A stretch of DNA of 64,000 bases from JALUZX01 sp964561605 (GTDB lineage Bacteria; Planctomycetota; UBA1135; JALUZX01). The position numbers and the translations under genes are program-made. Below the pieces are notes generated by a model. It saw nothing but the letters and a program-made list of their open reading frames with translations. It had not been told where the DNA came from and searched no databases. Each line of letters begins with the position of its first letter. Positions within the stretch are counted from its first letter, which is position 1. Positions 25,167-33,828 of this stretch are shown here, piece after piece. The stretch lies in assembly GCA_964561605.1 (NCBI GenBank), contig CAZLQD010000010.1, positions 62,001 to 126,000 of the forward strand, read 5' to 3'.

Positions 25167-26720
25167 GTGAGAAGCAAAACCGTTCGAGTCTTCGCTCCCG
25201 GGATCTCCGGCCTAGAGGCCCGCCTCGTGGAAGTGGAGGTGGTCGGCTCCAGGAGCATGAACAACCACTTCCAGATCATCGGCCTCCCCGACTCGGCTGT
25301 CAAAGAGAGCGGCCACCGGGTGATGTCGGCCCTCTACTCCTGCCAGGCACCCGTGCCGGCAGGGCCTCTGCTGGTCAACCTGGCTCCCGCCTCCACGAGG
25401 AAACAGGGGGCCGCCCTGGACCTGGCCATCGCCCTGGGCGTGGCCGCCCTGGGGGGTGGCCTGGATCCTAGGAGCCTGAGGGAGACTCTCCTGGTAGGGG
25501 AGCTCGCCCTGGACGGCAAGCTCCGGCCCGTCCTGGGAGCCTTTTTAGTGGGAGACCTGGCCAGGGAGAAAGGCTTCCGCCAGGTTGTCTGTCCCCTGGA
25601 GTCGGCCCGGGAGGTCCACCTGGCCGCCCCGAACCTGGAGATCCTCCCGGCGGCCCACCTGGAGGAAGCCCTCCTCCTGGTCCAGGGATTGACCAGGCCC
25701 TCTCCTGTTCCCCCACCCCTTTCCGCCGGGAAGAGGCGCCCCAGGCCCGACCTCGAGGACGTGCGGGGTCAGGAGCGGGCCGTCAGGGCTCTCCTCCTTG
25801 CCGCCGCTGGAAGGCACCACCTTCTCATGGCGGGCCCTCCCGGAGCGGGGAAGACCTTCCTGGCCACGCGTTTGCCCGGAATCCTCCCTCCTTTGAGCCC
25901 CAGGGAGCAGGTGGAAGTTACCCGGGTCCGCTCCGCCGCAGGCCTTCCTGTGGAGCGTTTGGAAGAAGAGCGCCCCTTCCGGGCCCCCCACCACTCCATC
26001 AGTTACGCCGGCCTGGCCGGAGGCGGGTCGGATCCCAGGCCCGGAGAGGTGACCCTGGCCGACAGGGGGGTCCTCTTCCTGGACGAGCTTCCCGAGTTCC
26101 AGAGGAGGACCCTGGAAGTCCTGCGCCAGCCCCTGGAGGAAGGGACGGTCCGCCTGGCCAGGGCCAAGGGCCAATGGGTCTTTCCCGCCCGTTTCCTCCT
26201 GGTGGCGGCCATGAATCCCTGTCCCTGCGGTTACCTGGGCCATCCCAGGCGCCCTTGCCGTTGTGCCCCGGGAATGGTGGCCCGGTACCAGGCCCGGGTC
26301 TCGGGCCCCCTCCTGGACCGGATGGACCTCAGGATCTGGGTGCCTGCCGTGGATCCGGAGGACCTCCTGGAGGGAGGGAAGGGGCCCAGGGGAAACCTCT
26401 CATCCAGGGCGGCCAGGGAGAAGGTCCTGGAGGCCCGGGAGCGCCAGGCCTTCCGCTACCGGGGGACGCCCTTCCAGACCAACGGTGAGTTGCCCTCCTC
26501 CCTCTTGGACCGGTTCGCCCCCCTGGAGGAAGGACCCAGGAAGATCCTCCTCCATGCACTCAAGACCCTGGACCTGTCGGCCCGGGGCCTGGTCCGGGTC
26601 CGCCGGGTGGCCCGGACCCTGGCAGACCTGGAAGGCGAAGAAAGCATCCAAGAACCCCACGTCCTCGAAGCCCTCGCCTTCCGCGGAGAAGCCAATTTCC
26701 TGCCGGGAGAAGTTTTATAA
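25167..26720 (+). CDS. comM: ComM/YifB-family Mg-chelatase-like AAA+ ATPase
   Basis: A 517-residue AAA+ protein; ComM members act as helicases that extend recombination of incoming DNA during transformation. The N-terminal Lon-protease-S5-like domain shows LEARLVEVEVVGSRSMNNHF and IIGLPDSAVKESGHRVMSAL. The ATPase domain has Walker A GPPGAGKT at 223-230, the Mg-chelatase motif FRAPHHSISYAGLAGGG, Walker B GVLFLDELPEF and a sensor region with AAMNPCPCGYLGHP plus a nearby zinc-type CRCAPG. The C-terminal Mg_chelatase_C region closes with RVRRVARTLADLEG. The GTG at 25167 follows AGGGAG closely; it gives the usual family N-terminus. It sits in the same stretch as comEC. Confidence 0.93.
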   Translation: MRSKTVRVFAPGISGLEARLVEVEVVGSRSMNNHFQIIGLPDSAVKESGHRVMSALYSCQAPVPAGPLLVNLAPASTRKQGAALDLAIALGVAALGGGLDPRSLRETLLVGELALDGKLRPVLGAFLVGDLAREKGFRQVVCPLESAREVHLAAPNLEILPAAHLEEALLLVQGLTRPSPVPPPLSAGKRRPRPDLEDVRGQERAVRALLLAAAGRHHLLMAGPPGAGKTFLATRLPGILPPLSPREQVEVTRVRSAAGLPVERLEEERPFRAPHHSISYAGLAGGGSDPRPGEVTLADRGVLFLDELPEFQRRTLEVLRQPLEEGTVRLARAKGQWVFPARFLLVAAMNPCPCGYLGHPRRPCRCAPGMVARYQARVSGPLLDRMDLRIWVPAVDPEDLLEGGKGPRGNLSSRAAREKVLEARERQAFRYRGTPFQTNGELPSSLLDRFAPLEEGPRKILLHALKTLDLSARGLVRVRRVARTLADLEGEESIQEPHVLEALAFRGEANFLPGEVL

Positions 26721-26762
26721 CGAAAACCCTGCCGATTTGTGCCGGGAGGAGTTTTATAACGA
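26702..26762 (+). repeat. 22-bp direct repeat in two copies, 39 bp apart
   Basis: GCCGGGAGAAGTTTTATAAC occupies 26702-26721 and recurs with one mismatch (A to G) at 26741-26760; the identity extends two more bases (GA) in each copy. The first copy spans the end of the comM coding region and its TAA stop, the second lies in the gap before the convergent gene. The AT-rich TTTTATAAC core stands out in this GC-rich sequence. Confidence 0.85.
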
Positions 26763-26765
26763 GGT

Positions 26766-28166
26766 TTACTCTGGTGGTGTGGCTGCAGGGGGTCTTTTTC
26801 CCAGGGGCAGGGAGAAGGGGGCGGCCTTGTCCATGCATTCCACGGCGGTCTTCCACGTCCGGGCCGGGGCCTGGAGGATCAAGGCCTCCAACCCGCCTTC
26901 ACCGGGAAATACCAGGGCTCGGACCCGCCGCCCCCCCTTGGGGCCGACCCTCCCCTCCAGCGCGCAGGCTCCCATCCAACCCAACCGGACCCGCCGGAAG
27001 GTGATTTCCGAAAGAGGCCCGAGCTTCAATTCCAGGTTCCTGGCCAGGATCCGGGCGCCCTCTTCCAGGGGCGTTTCCGGGCCCATCCCGGCCAGGGCCA
27101 TTCCCTCCAAGGAAGCCTCCAGGTCGGCACAACGGGCGTAGGCCCTTCTCCCGTCCAGGAAGGCCCAGCCCGGGTCGGGGAGCCGCAGGGTGGGATGCTC
27201 GCCCTGCACCAGGGGCGGGACGGGACGGGCCGGCGGAAGTCCCGCCTCCACCCTCCGCTCTTCCTGGGCGGAACAGGCCAGGGCCACCAGGTCCAGGCCG
27301 TTGACCTCCATGTAGAGGGTCCTTCCCCGGGAATCGATCCATTCGTCCAGGAAGCGGCCGTCCTTCTTCCGGCGGACTACGAAGACCGTCCCCCACTTCC
27401 CCCATGGGCCCTTCACGGGTCCCCGCCTTGCGCCTGTGACGTAGGTGTCCCTCCGGAAACAATCCTCCATGGGATCATAAACCGTTGCGGTAATCTCCCT
27501 CCTCAGGGTCCTTTCCTTCTGCCTGACGACCTCGTCCATCAGCAGGGGAAACCTGGTGCCCCTGAGGAAGGGAAGGACGGCCTCCCTTCTTCCGGACGGG
27601 GAGAGACTCTGGATCTTGAGTTCCTCGCCCTTCACCTCGCCCCGGACCACCCGGTCCTCCTTCCCCCAGACCTCCCGGTAGAAACACTCCAAGGGAACCA
27701 GAAGGGGAGAGACCCGCTCGGACCGGAAGACCTTCACAGGCCCCTTGGGGCCGGTGAAGTACCACTTTTCCTCCAGGAGCCACTGGAAGGACCCATCGGG
27801 CCGGGTCTCCTCCTTGACCAGCATCCTCCGGCACCCCACAACCTTCCCGGACCGGTCCAGGACCAGGAAGTGGAGGTCCCTCGGCTCCAGGAGCCTGGGC
27901 GCCGAGGGAGAGGAGCCGGTCTTGGCACCTTCGGTGGTCCTGATGATCTCCAGGGCCCGGTTCTTCTCGATGCCCAGGACCATTCCCTTCCGGATCCGAA
28001 TCCGAACGATCTTGTCGGTCTCGCCCAGGATGGTTCCGCGCAACTCCTCGCCCGTGACCAGCCGGATCCTGTCGGGCCCGCCCGGGGGCCGGGCCGGTTC
28101 CTGGGCGCCGAGGAAGGGAAGAAGGGCAGGAAGGAAGGGGAGGAAACCCCGCCAGATCCGTCTCAT
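26766..28166 (-). CDS. Exported protein of unknown function with N-terminal small beta domain
   Basis: 466 residues with a signal peptide (MRRIWRGFLPFLPALLPFL, cleavage near GAQ at 22). Residues ~32-70 (DRIRLVTGEELRGTILGETD, then IVRIRIRKGMVLGIEKNRAL) form a small beta-rich unit similar to that of the TPR protein at 11796-12977. The rest is a mixed alpha/beta sequence without a family motif, including YDPMEDCFRRDTYVTGARRG and WIDSRGRTLYMEVNGLDLV. GGAGGAG precedes the ATG at good spacing. It lies downstream of the zinc-ribbon peptidase gene, on the same strand, and may be co-transcribed with it. I do not recognise a function. Confidence 0.72.
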   Translation of the reverse strand: MRRIWRGFLPFLPALLPFLGAQEPARPPGGPDRIRLVTGEELRGTILGETDKIVRIRIRKGMVLGIEKNRALEIIRTTEGAKTGSSPSAPRLLEPRDLHFLVLDRSGKVVGCRRMLVKEETRPDGSFQWLLEEKWYFTGPKGPVKVFRSERVSPLLVPLECFYREVWGKEDRVVRGEVKGEELKIQSLSPSGRREAVLPFLRGTRFPLLMDEVVRQKERTLRREITATVYDPMEDCFRRDTYVTGARRGPVKGPWGKWGTVFVVRRKKDGRFLDEWIDSRGRTLYMEVNGLDLVALACSAQEERRVEAGLPPARPVPPLVQGEHPTLRLPDPGWAFLDGRRAYARCADLEASLEGMALAGMGPETPLEEGARILARNLELKLGPLSEITFRRVRLGWMGACALEGRVGPKGGRRVRALVFPGEGGLEALILQAPARTWKTAVECMDKAAPFSLPLGKRPPAATPPE

Positions 28167-28358
28167 GTCTAATCTCCTCCGGGAGTGGAGTCCGACCAGC
28201 CGGGCTCCATGCTCCTTTTCGACACACCGGAGGAGAACCTTGAGGAAGGAGCCGCCCCGGAGGGCCTGGAGCTCACCCCCTGTTTCCCCGGGAGTCCCGC
28301 CGGGAAAGGCCCCCCCCTGGGAAGAAGACCTCCACCCCCGGGGTCCCTCCCGGCCGGC

Positions 28359-30482
28359 CTATTCCTGGTCTTCGGCGGGCCAGTATCCAGGCTTCCGGTT
28401 CCTCGCCTCGTACATGTATTTCCGCATACCCTTGTCGCTGTCCATCAGGTAGCGGAAGAACTCGTCCTGGAGGAGTTTCCAGTCCCGGTCCGACTTGATC
28501 CCGAAGATCTTCTCGAACTTCCGGGGGCTGGAGATCCCCTCGATCTCGGCCCGGAGGAATTCCTCGAACTTCTTCTTGTAATAACCCTTCTTTCCCGCCT
28601 TCTCGTAGTGGTTGAGGAAGTGGATGAAGGCCCACCCCTCGGCGTAGACCATGCTCACGATGAAGGGATTCCTGTTCCTGCCCCACATGTATTGGCGGAA
28701 CTTGGGATACCCGAGATAGATCAGGTCCTTCAGCGGCATGATCCCGGGCGGAACCTTCTTGGTCTCCAGGTAGCGGGCCGCAGCCGGGGCGATGGCCTGG
28801 TATCTTCTCTCCAGGAACTTCCCGTTCCGATACTCGTGCCTCCCCGTCTCCGGGTTGATCCGCGTATAATACCCTGCAAAGTATTCCGCGATCCCCTCCT
28901 GGAGCCAGGGGGAATTGCCGATCTGGGGACCCACGGACCGCTTGTTGTAGTGCATGAGCTGGTGGGTCCCCTCGTGGAACATGACCGACGTCAGGTCCAG
29001 GGGGGTCCGTCCCCTGGACATGTCGTCCTTGGCCCAAAGATACATCCTTCCCCTCTCTCCGCTGAAGAATCCGCCGATCCCGACGGGAGAGGGGTAGGAC
29101 TTGGGATGCTTCTTCTGGAAGGCGGCGTAGGAGGACTTGCTCTTGAAGATGAAGACCCCCACGGGCCTCCTGGGCGGCCTCAGACCCAGGAGCTTCTGAT
29201 ACTTCTTGTAGAAGTTGGTCACCAGGGCCGAAAGGACCTGCCCCTCCTCACGGGCGATTCCTTCCGTCGTAGGGCTCAGGGACTCCTCCACCGCCAGGAG
29301 GTAGGGCTTCTTCACGTACTCGTCGTCGAAGAACCAGTGCCACTTCTTGTCGGGGATCTCCCGGGTCATCTCCCGGGCGAGTCGCTTGCAGGCCCGGGCG
29401 AAACGGTCCTTCTTCCACTTGGCCGCCTCGGATTTCTCCTTGGCGATCTTGGCCTTCAGGTCGGCCAGCCTGTGCTGGTAGAGCCTCTTTTCCGTCGGGT
29501 TGGTGAGCCACCGCCCACGGAATTCCTTCAAAGGACTGTCCTGGGAGACCTTGATGTGGCCCAGGGCAAGGTGGGCCTCTTCGTCCCGGGGATCGACCTT
29601 GAGGACCTCTTCCCAGCACTTCTTCTTGAGGGCCTCGTCCCGGGCCTTCCCGGCGATCTCCCGAAAGAGCCCCAAGGCTTCCTTCGCCTCATTCTTCGCC
29701 GCCGCAGCTTGAGCTGCGAAAAAGGCCTTTTCCAGGAGGGAGGAAGGACTCGAGGGCATCCAGGCGGCACTCATTCCCTTCTCGTGGAGGAAGAGGAACA
29801 TCCGTGCCCTCCGGGCAGGATCGGCGATCCCCTCCACGAGAGAGAGGATCCTCTTCCCCCACTTCGAGGCCTCCTCCTTCCCCAAGGGGCTTCCGGCAAC
29901 CTTCCGGGCCGCCTCCATCAGGACCTGGAGGCTCTCCCTTCCCGGATCCAGGCTCTTCGCCTCCTTCCAGGCCAAGGCGTAGGCCCGGGCGGAATCCTCG
30001 GCGGCACTCCCCCAGTCCCCCCCCCGGGCCTTGAGGGCCAGGTCCAAGTAGGCTGTGAGCCTGGCGGCGGGGCCCGAGGCCTTCCCGGCCTGCTCCATCC
30101 CCTGGGTGAACCACGCCGGTGCTCCGCCCCCGAGGACCAGGAGGAGAACCACCACCAGGGCGGCCGCCCCCAGCCCGCCCAGGACGAGAAGGCCCTTACC
30201 TCCTCCTTTGCCGGCCTTGGCGGAAGAGGGTCTTCCCCCCTTCCTCCGCCCACTCCCGCGCCTCTCCCGCTCCCTGCTTCCCCGGCGGGAAGGGGAGGAA
30301 GAAGGGCGGGCCCCCTCTTTCTTCCTCCTCACCTCTTCTCCCCCGGGAACCCCTTCCTGCCGGGCCTCCACGAGGAAGACCTCACTGCACTTGGGACATT
30401 TCACCCTTCTCCCCAGGGCCTCGGCCTTCACCTGGAACCCGGCGCCGCAGTGGGGACAACGGGTTTCGATCTTCTCACCCAT
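28359..30482 (-). CDS. Zinc-ribbon, membrane-anchored, putative HExxH metallopeptidase (DUF1570-like)
   Basis: A 707-residue protein of three parts. Residues 1-36 are a C4 zinc ribbon (CPHC at 9-12, CPKC at 29-32) of the MJ0042-like type common in planctomycete regulators and membrane proteins. A low-complexity basic and serine-rich linker precedes one membrane helix (GLLVLGGLGAAALVVVLLLV, ~120-140). The long extracytoplasmic part has helical TPR-like repeats and then a peptidase-like domain with VMFHEGTHQLMHYN (HExxH) near residue 500, followed by PWLQEGIAEYFAGYY, which supplies the usual third-ligand glutamate region. The ATG at 30482 is chosen because the zinc ribbon starts there; a GTG 30 bases upstream is possible. 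Proteolytic activity is inferred from motif only. Confidence 0.82.
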   Translation of the reverse strand: MGEKIETRCPHCGAGFQVKAEALGRRVKCPKCSEVFLVEARQEGVPGGEEVRRKKEGARPSSSPSRRGSRERERRGSGRRKGGRPSSAKAGKGGGKGLLVLGGLGAAALVVVLLLVLGGGAPAWFTQGMEQAGKASGPAARLTAYLDLALKARGGDWGSAAEDSARAYALAWKEAKSLDPGRESLQVLMEAARKVAGSPLGKEEASKWGKRILSLVEGIADPARRARMFLFLHEKGMSAAWMPSSPSSLLEKAFFAAQAAAAKNEAKEALGLFREIAGKARDEALKKKCWEEVLKVDPRDEEAHLALGHIKVSQDSPLKEFRGRWLTNPTEKRLYQHRLADLKAKIAKEKSEAAKWKKDRFARACKRLAREMTREIPDKKWHWFFDDEYVKKPYLLAVEESLSPTTEGIAREEGQVLSALVTNFYKKYQKLLGLRPPRRPVGVFIFKSKSSYAAFQKKHPKSYPSPVGIGGFFSGERGRMYLWAKDDMSRGRTPLDLTSVMFHEGTHQLMHYNKRSVGPQIGNSPWLQEGIAEYFAGYYTRINPETGRHEYRNGKFLERRYQAIAPAAARYLETKKVPPGIMPLKDLIYLGYPKFRQYMWGRNRNPFIVSMVYAEGWAFIHFLNHYEKAGKKGYYKKKFEEFLRAEIEGISSPRKFEKIFGIKSDRDWKLLQDEFFRYLMDSDKGMRKYMYEARNRKPGYWPAEDQE

Positions 30483-30650
30483 AGTCTCTTTCCCTGTCCT
30501 GCCCCTTCCCACCTTTCCCTTCCAAGGGCGTCCCCCTTGATACGAGGCCCGGCCATCCCAGGGCTGGAACCTCCATGGTAGGGGGAAGGGGCTTTGCCGT
30601 CACCAACCAGGGAGACTTCCCCGGGGAAGAGCCCCTCCCGGGAGCCTCCC

Positions 30651-32132
30651 TCAGATGATCCCCTTGGCCTTGAGCCAGCGGATCACCCGCCCGAGGAAGA
30701 TGAACCTGTAGAAGGAGTGGCGGACCCGGAAGCGCACCAGGGTGGTATAGACGAAGTTGAGGAACCGAAGGAAAGGATTGGCGCCGTACCAGGAAGCCAC
30801 GGTCTTTCCGTCGATGAAGAAGGAGAAGTAGGAAGCCAGTTCCAGGAAGTCCCTCTCCTTCGGCCCGAACCACATGGCCTGGGTCCGGTTCCAGTGGGTC
30901 TCCCCCCATTCCTCCAGGCTGGAAGGAGGCTCGAGACCGCTCTCCACGGCCTTGTCCCAGAGCTCCGTCCCCGGGTAGGGCGTGTAGAGCTGGAGGTTGC
31001 TCGTGCGGGCCTCGGGGTAGATCTCCACCACCTCGAGCATGAGGCGCAGCGTCTTGTAGACGTCCTCCATGGTCTCCCCGGGGAAACCGGCCATGAAGGA
31101 CATCTGGGGGATGATCCCGTGGCGCTTGAGCTTCTTCACGGCCTTGCGGACGTCCTCGGCCGTGATGTTCTTCCTGATCATCTCCAGGACCCGGTCCGAC
31201 CCCGATTCCACTCCCACGTACAGGGTCTGGATCCCCGCCCGCCTGACCAGGTCCAGGAACTCGTCGGGGAAGGCGTTGATGTAGTCCACCCGGCAATCGG
31301 CCCGGAAGGTCATCCGGATCCCCCTCCGGAGGATCTCTTCGCAAACCCGGGTCACCCACGCCCGGCTCCCGAAGAACAGGTCGTCCTGGATGTTGATGGC
31401 GTTCAGGTCGTAGGCTTCCTGGAGCTCCTGGATCAGGTCCACCACCTTTTCCGGCGAATAGGATCGCCAGCGGTTGTTCACGTTGGGATTCTGCTGGTAG
31501 CAATAGGCGCACTTGTGGGGGCATCCCCGGCTGGCCATGATGATCATGTCCCGCTCGCCCAGGATCTTGGTCGTGATGTAGCGGGGCATGTCCAGGAGGT
31601 GGTAGGGAAGGGGCGGAAGGGAGTCCAGGTCCACCGGCGCCCCCTGGGGGTTCAGGACGAGTTCCCCCGAAGAGGTCTTGAATCCCAGGCCCGGAATATC
31701 CTCCACACCCTCCCCCCGGGCGCGCCGGGAGACGAATTCCAGGAAGCTCTCCTCCCCCTCCCCCCGGACGACGTAGTCCACCAGGGGATGGGCCAGGGTC
31801 TGCTCTCCCAGGATCGTCGGGTGGACCCCGCCCCAGACGATGGGAACCCCCGGCGCCACCCGGCGGACGATCCGGCTGGCCTCGAGGCCGTGGGTGATCT
31901 GGAGCCCCGTCATGGCCGAGACGCCGAAGGCCACCAGGTCCTCGCCTTCACCCAGGGCCTCCAGCAGGACCGGCTCGGTGTCCTTCAGGAGTCTCTCGTC
32001 CAGGATCCTCACGTCCATCCCGGCCCGGACCAGGGGGGCCGCCACGTAGAGTACGGACAAAGGGAGGGAGGCGGTGACTCCTACGGTGTCCCACCCGGTC
32101 CTGGGATAGAAGAGAATGACTCTAGGCGGCAT
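30651..32132 (-). CDS. B12-binding-domain radical SAM protein
   Basis: 493 residues. The N-terminal half is a cobalamin-binding Rossmann-like domain (VILFYPRTGWDT at 5-16, then GVSAMTGLQ, VPIVWGGVHPTIL and VVRGEGEESF). The radical SAM cluster motif CPHKCAYC has its cysteines at 204, 208 and 211. Downstream lie MTFRADCRVDYI, LYVGVESGSDRVLEMIRKNI and MAGFPGETMEDV, the usual SAM/barrel features of this class. Members methylate or rearrange unactivated carbons of lipids, natural products and cofactors; the substrate here is not evident. Its 5' end overlaps the GT39-like membrane protein gene by 11 bp, so the two are probably co-expressed; a lipid or glycan substrate would fit, as inference. Confidence 0.9.
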   Translation of the reverse strand: MPPRVILFYPRTGWDTVGVTASLPLSVLYVAAPLVRAGMDVRILDERLLKDTEPVLLEALGEGEDLVAFGVSAMTGLQITHGLEASRIVRRVAPGVPIVWGGVHPTILGEQTLAHPLVDYVVRGEGEESFLEFVSRRARGEGVEDIPGLGFKTSSGELVLNPQGAPVDLDSLPPLPYHLLDMPRYITTKILGERDMIIMASRGCPHKCAYCYQQNPNVNNRWRSYSPEKVVDLIQELQEAYDLNAINIQDDLFFGSRAWVTRVCEEILRRGIRMTFRADCRVDYINAFPDEFLDLVRRAGIQTLYVGVESGSDRVLEMIRKNITAEDVRKAVKKLKRHGIIPQMSFMAGFPGETMEDVYKTLRLMLEVVEIYPEARTSNLQLYTPYPGTELWDKAVESGLEPPSSLEEWGETHWNRTQAMWFGPKERDFLELASYFSFFIDGKTVASWYGANPFLRFLNFVYTTLVRFRVRHSFYRFIFLGRVIRWLKAKGII

Positions 32133-33828
32133 CGGGATGGTCGCCCCTTCCTTTCTCTTCCCTCATCGGCACGAGAAGCCTGCCGAGCCAAAGGAGCGCG
32201 CCTGCCGCCAAGGCCAGGGGGAAGAGGAAGATCCACCAGGCTCCGAACCGATCGTAGAGATCGACGAACCAGATATGCCTGAACCCCGTCAGTTGCCTGC
32301 TCCTGGGCGGCAGGGGGATGTCCGAGTCCAGTCCGAACCAGGCCTTTGCCAGCCCGGGCGTCCCCCCGGGCCGGAAGCCCCCTTCCAGGTTGGTGAGGAA
32401 GTACAGCCATCCCCCGAAGAGGGGGGAATACCTGGGTTCCAGGAAGACCATGTTGTAAACCTGGTTCGCCAAGGCCGGGTCCTTTTCCACCTCCTTTTGG
32501 TATTCCACCCTCCCGGCCGCTTCGAAGGAAGCGGCGTACCACCCGTGGACGGGGCTCAGGACTCCGCCTAGGGAGACGAGGAACCCCGCCAGGAAGGCCC
32601 CCCGGAAGACCCACAGCCCCCGGGACCTCCGCCGGGAGAGCTCTTTCCAGGAGAATCCCCCCAGGAGGACCAAAGGTCCCAGGGCGGGAAGGAGGTACCT
32701 GGGACCCCAGCACCAGCTCCCGTGCCATCCCGCGGCGAAGGACGTGGGGATCAGAAGGACCAGGAAGAACCCCGAGAAGAGCAGGACTTCCGCCCAGGGT
32801 AGGCCCTCCCTCTTCCGGAAGAAGGCCGCCCCGGCGGCGGCCGGGGGATTGAAGAGAAAGAAACCCTTCCCAGGAGAGACCAGAAGCCCGACCAGCCCGG
32901 CCAGGAAGGGGTAGTGCCAGAAGGCCCCGCGGGCCTGCTCGCCGTATCCGCTCTCCAGGGGATTTCCGAAGCGCAGGAAGTTGTAGAAGCAAACCCCAAG
33001 GCCCACCAGGGCCAGGGGAGCAAGGTAGACCGCCCAGGCCCTCCAGCCGCCCCGCCTGCGGCCGATCCCCCAGGCCAGGTAGAGAAAGAGGGGGAAGAGA
33101 CACAGGCCCAGCATCACCCGGGTGGCCACCATGAGCCCGGTCCACAAACCGGCCCGGGCCAGGGCCCCCCGGCCCGCACCGGCCCTCACCCAGGCCAGGG
33201 CGTCCCTCGCCGCCAGGAGGGCGAACAAGGCGGCAGGCCCGTCGGAAAGGCTCTCCCGGGAGAAGGGCCAGGCCATGGTGCAGAGCCCGTAGACCAAGGT
33301 CATGGCCAGGGAGGTCCGCACCCCCAATCCAAGGAGGAGTCCCAGAGAAAAGAGGACCCAGCAGGCGAGGGCCGCCGCCAGGGGGTGGCTCAGACTCACG
33401 AGGAGCCTGGGAAAGAGGTCCTCCCCCCGCAGTCCCGGTGCGAACTCCGAGAGGTGGGAGGGCTGGCGGCGGAAAGAGGCTTCCACTCCCGGAAAGAGGG
33501 CCTGGAGGCCCAGCCCGAGGGCGAAGAAGGGGGCCTCCCACAGGACGTGGCCGATTCCGAACCAGGAATAATAACGCCCGTCCTTGCCCCGGGCCGCCCC
33601 GAAGGCCGTCCCTCCCTGGGCGTCCAGGATGAGCTTGACGTAAGGCCCGGCCTGGGGCACCAGGGCAGGATCCCCCCGCAAGAGAAAGGCCTTGGTCGTC
33701 TGGAACTCCACCTCGGCGTCGGGGTTCTCGATGTATCCGTGCCCTCCAAGGAGATAGAGGCACAAGAAGAAGAAGAAGATCCCCCGCCCCAGGCGGCCCG
33801 CATCCCTCCCTTCCTGGGAGGGACTCAT
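32122..33828 (-). CDS. Multi-spanning membrane protein, GT39/PMT-like
   Basis: 568 residues with roughly ten hydrophobic segments, beginning GIFFFFLCLYLLGG near residue 15. The first periplasmic loop contains NPDAEVEFQTTKAFLLRGD and YYSWFGIGHVLWEAPFFALG, resembling the acidic loop and start of dolichyl-phosphate-mannose-type glycosyltransferases. Later segments include VATRVMLGLCLFPLFLYLAW and WHGSWCWGPRYLLPALGPLV. The assignment is by topology and motif resemblance and is tentative. The ATG at 33828 is supported by GGAGG 12 bases upstream and by a one-base overlap with the stop of the NrnA-type gene. It is downstream-coupled to the radical SAM gene. Confidence 0.75.
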   Translation of the reverse strand: MSPSQEGRDAGRLGRGIFFFFLCLYLLGGHGYIENPDAEVEFQTTKAFLLRGDPALVPQAGPYVKLILDAQGGTAFGAARGKDGRYYSWFGIGHVLWEAPFFALGLGLQALFPGVEASFRRQPSHLSEFAPGLRGEDLFPRLLVSLSHPLAAALACWVLFSLGLLLGLGVRTSLAMTLVYGLCTMAWPFSRESLSDGPAALFALLAARDALAWVRAGAGRGALARAGLWTGLMVATRVMLGLCLFPLFLYLAWGIGRRRGGWRAWAVYLAPLALVGLGVCFYNFLRFGNPLESGYGEQARGAFWHYPFLAGLVGLLVSPGKGFFLFNPPAAAGAAFFRKREGLPWAEVLLFSGFFLVLLIPTSFAAGWHGSWCWGPRYLLPALGPLVLLGGFSWKELSRRRSRGLWVFRGAFLAGFLVSLGGVLSPVHGWYAASFEAAGRVEYQKEVEKDPALANQVYNMVFLEPRYSPLFGGWLYFLTNLEGGFRPGGTPGLAKAWFGLDSDIPLPPRSRQLTGFRHIWFVDLYDRFGAWWIFLFPLALAAGALLWLGRLLVPMREEKGRGDHPDAA

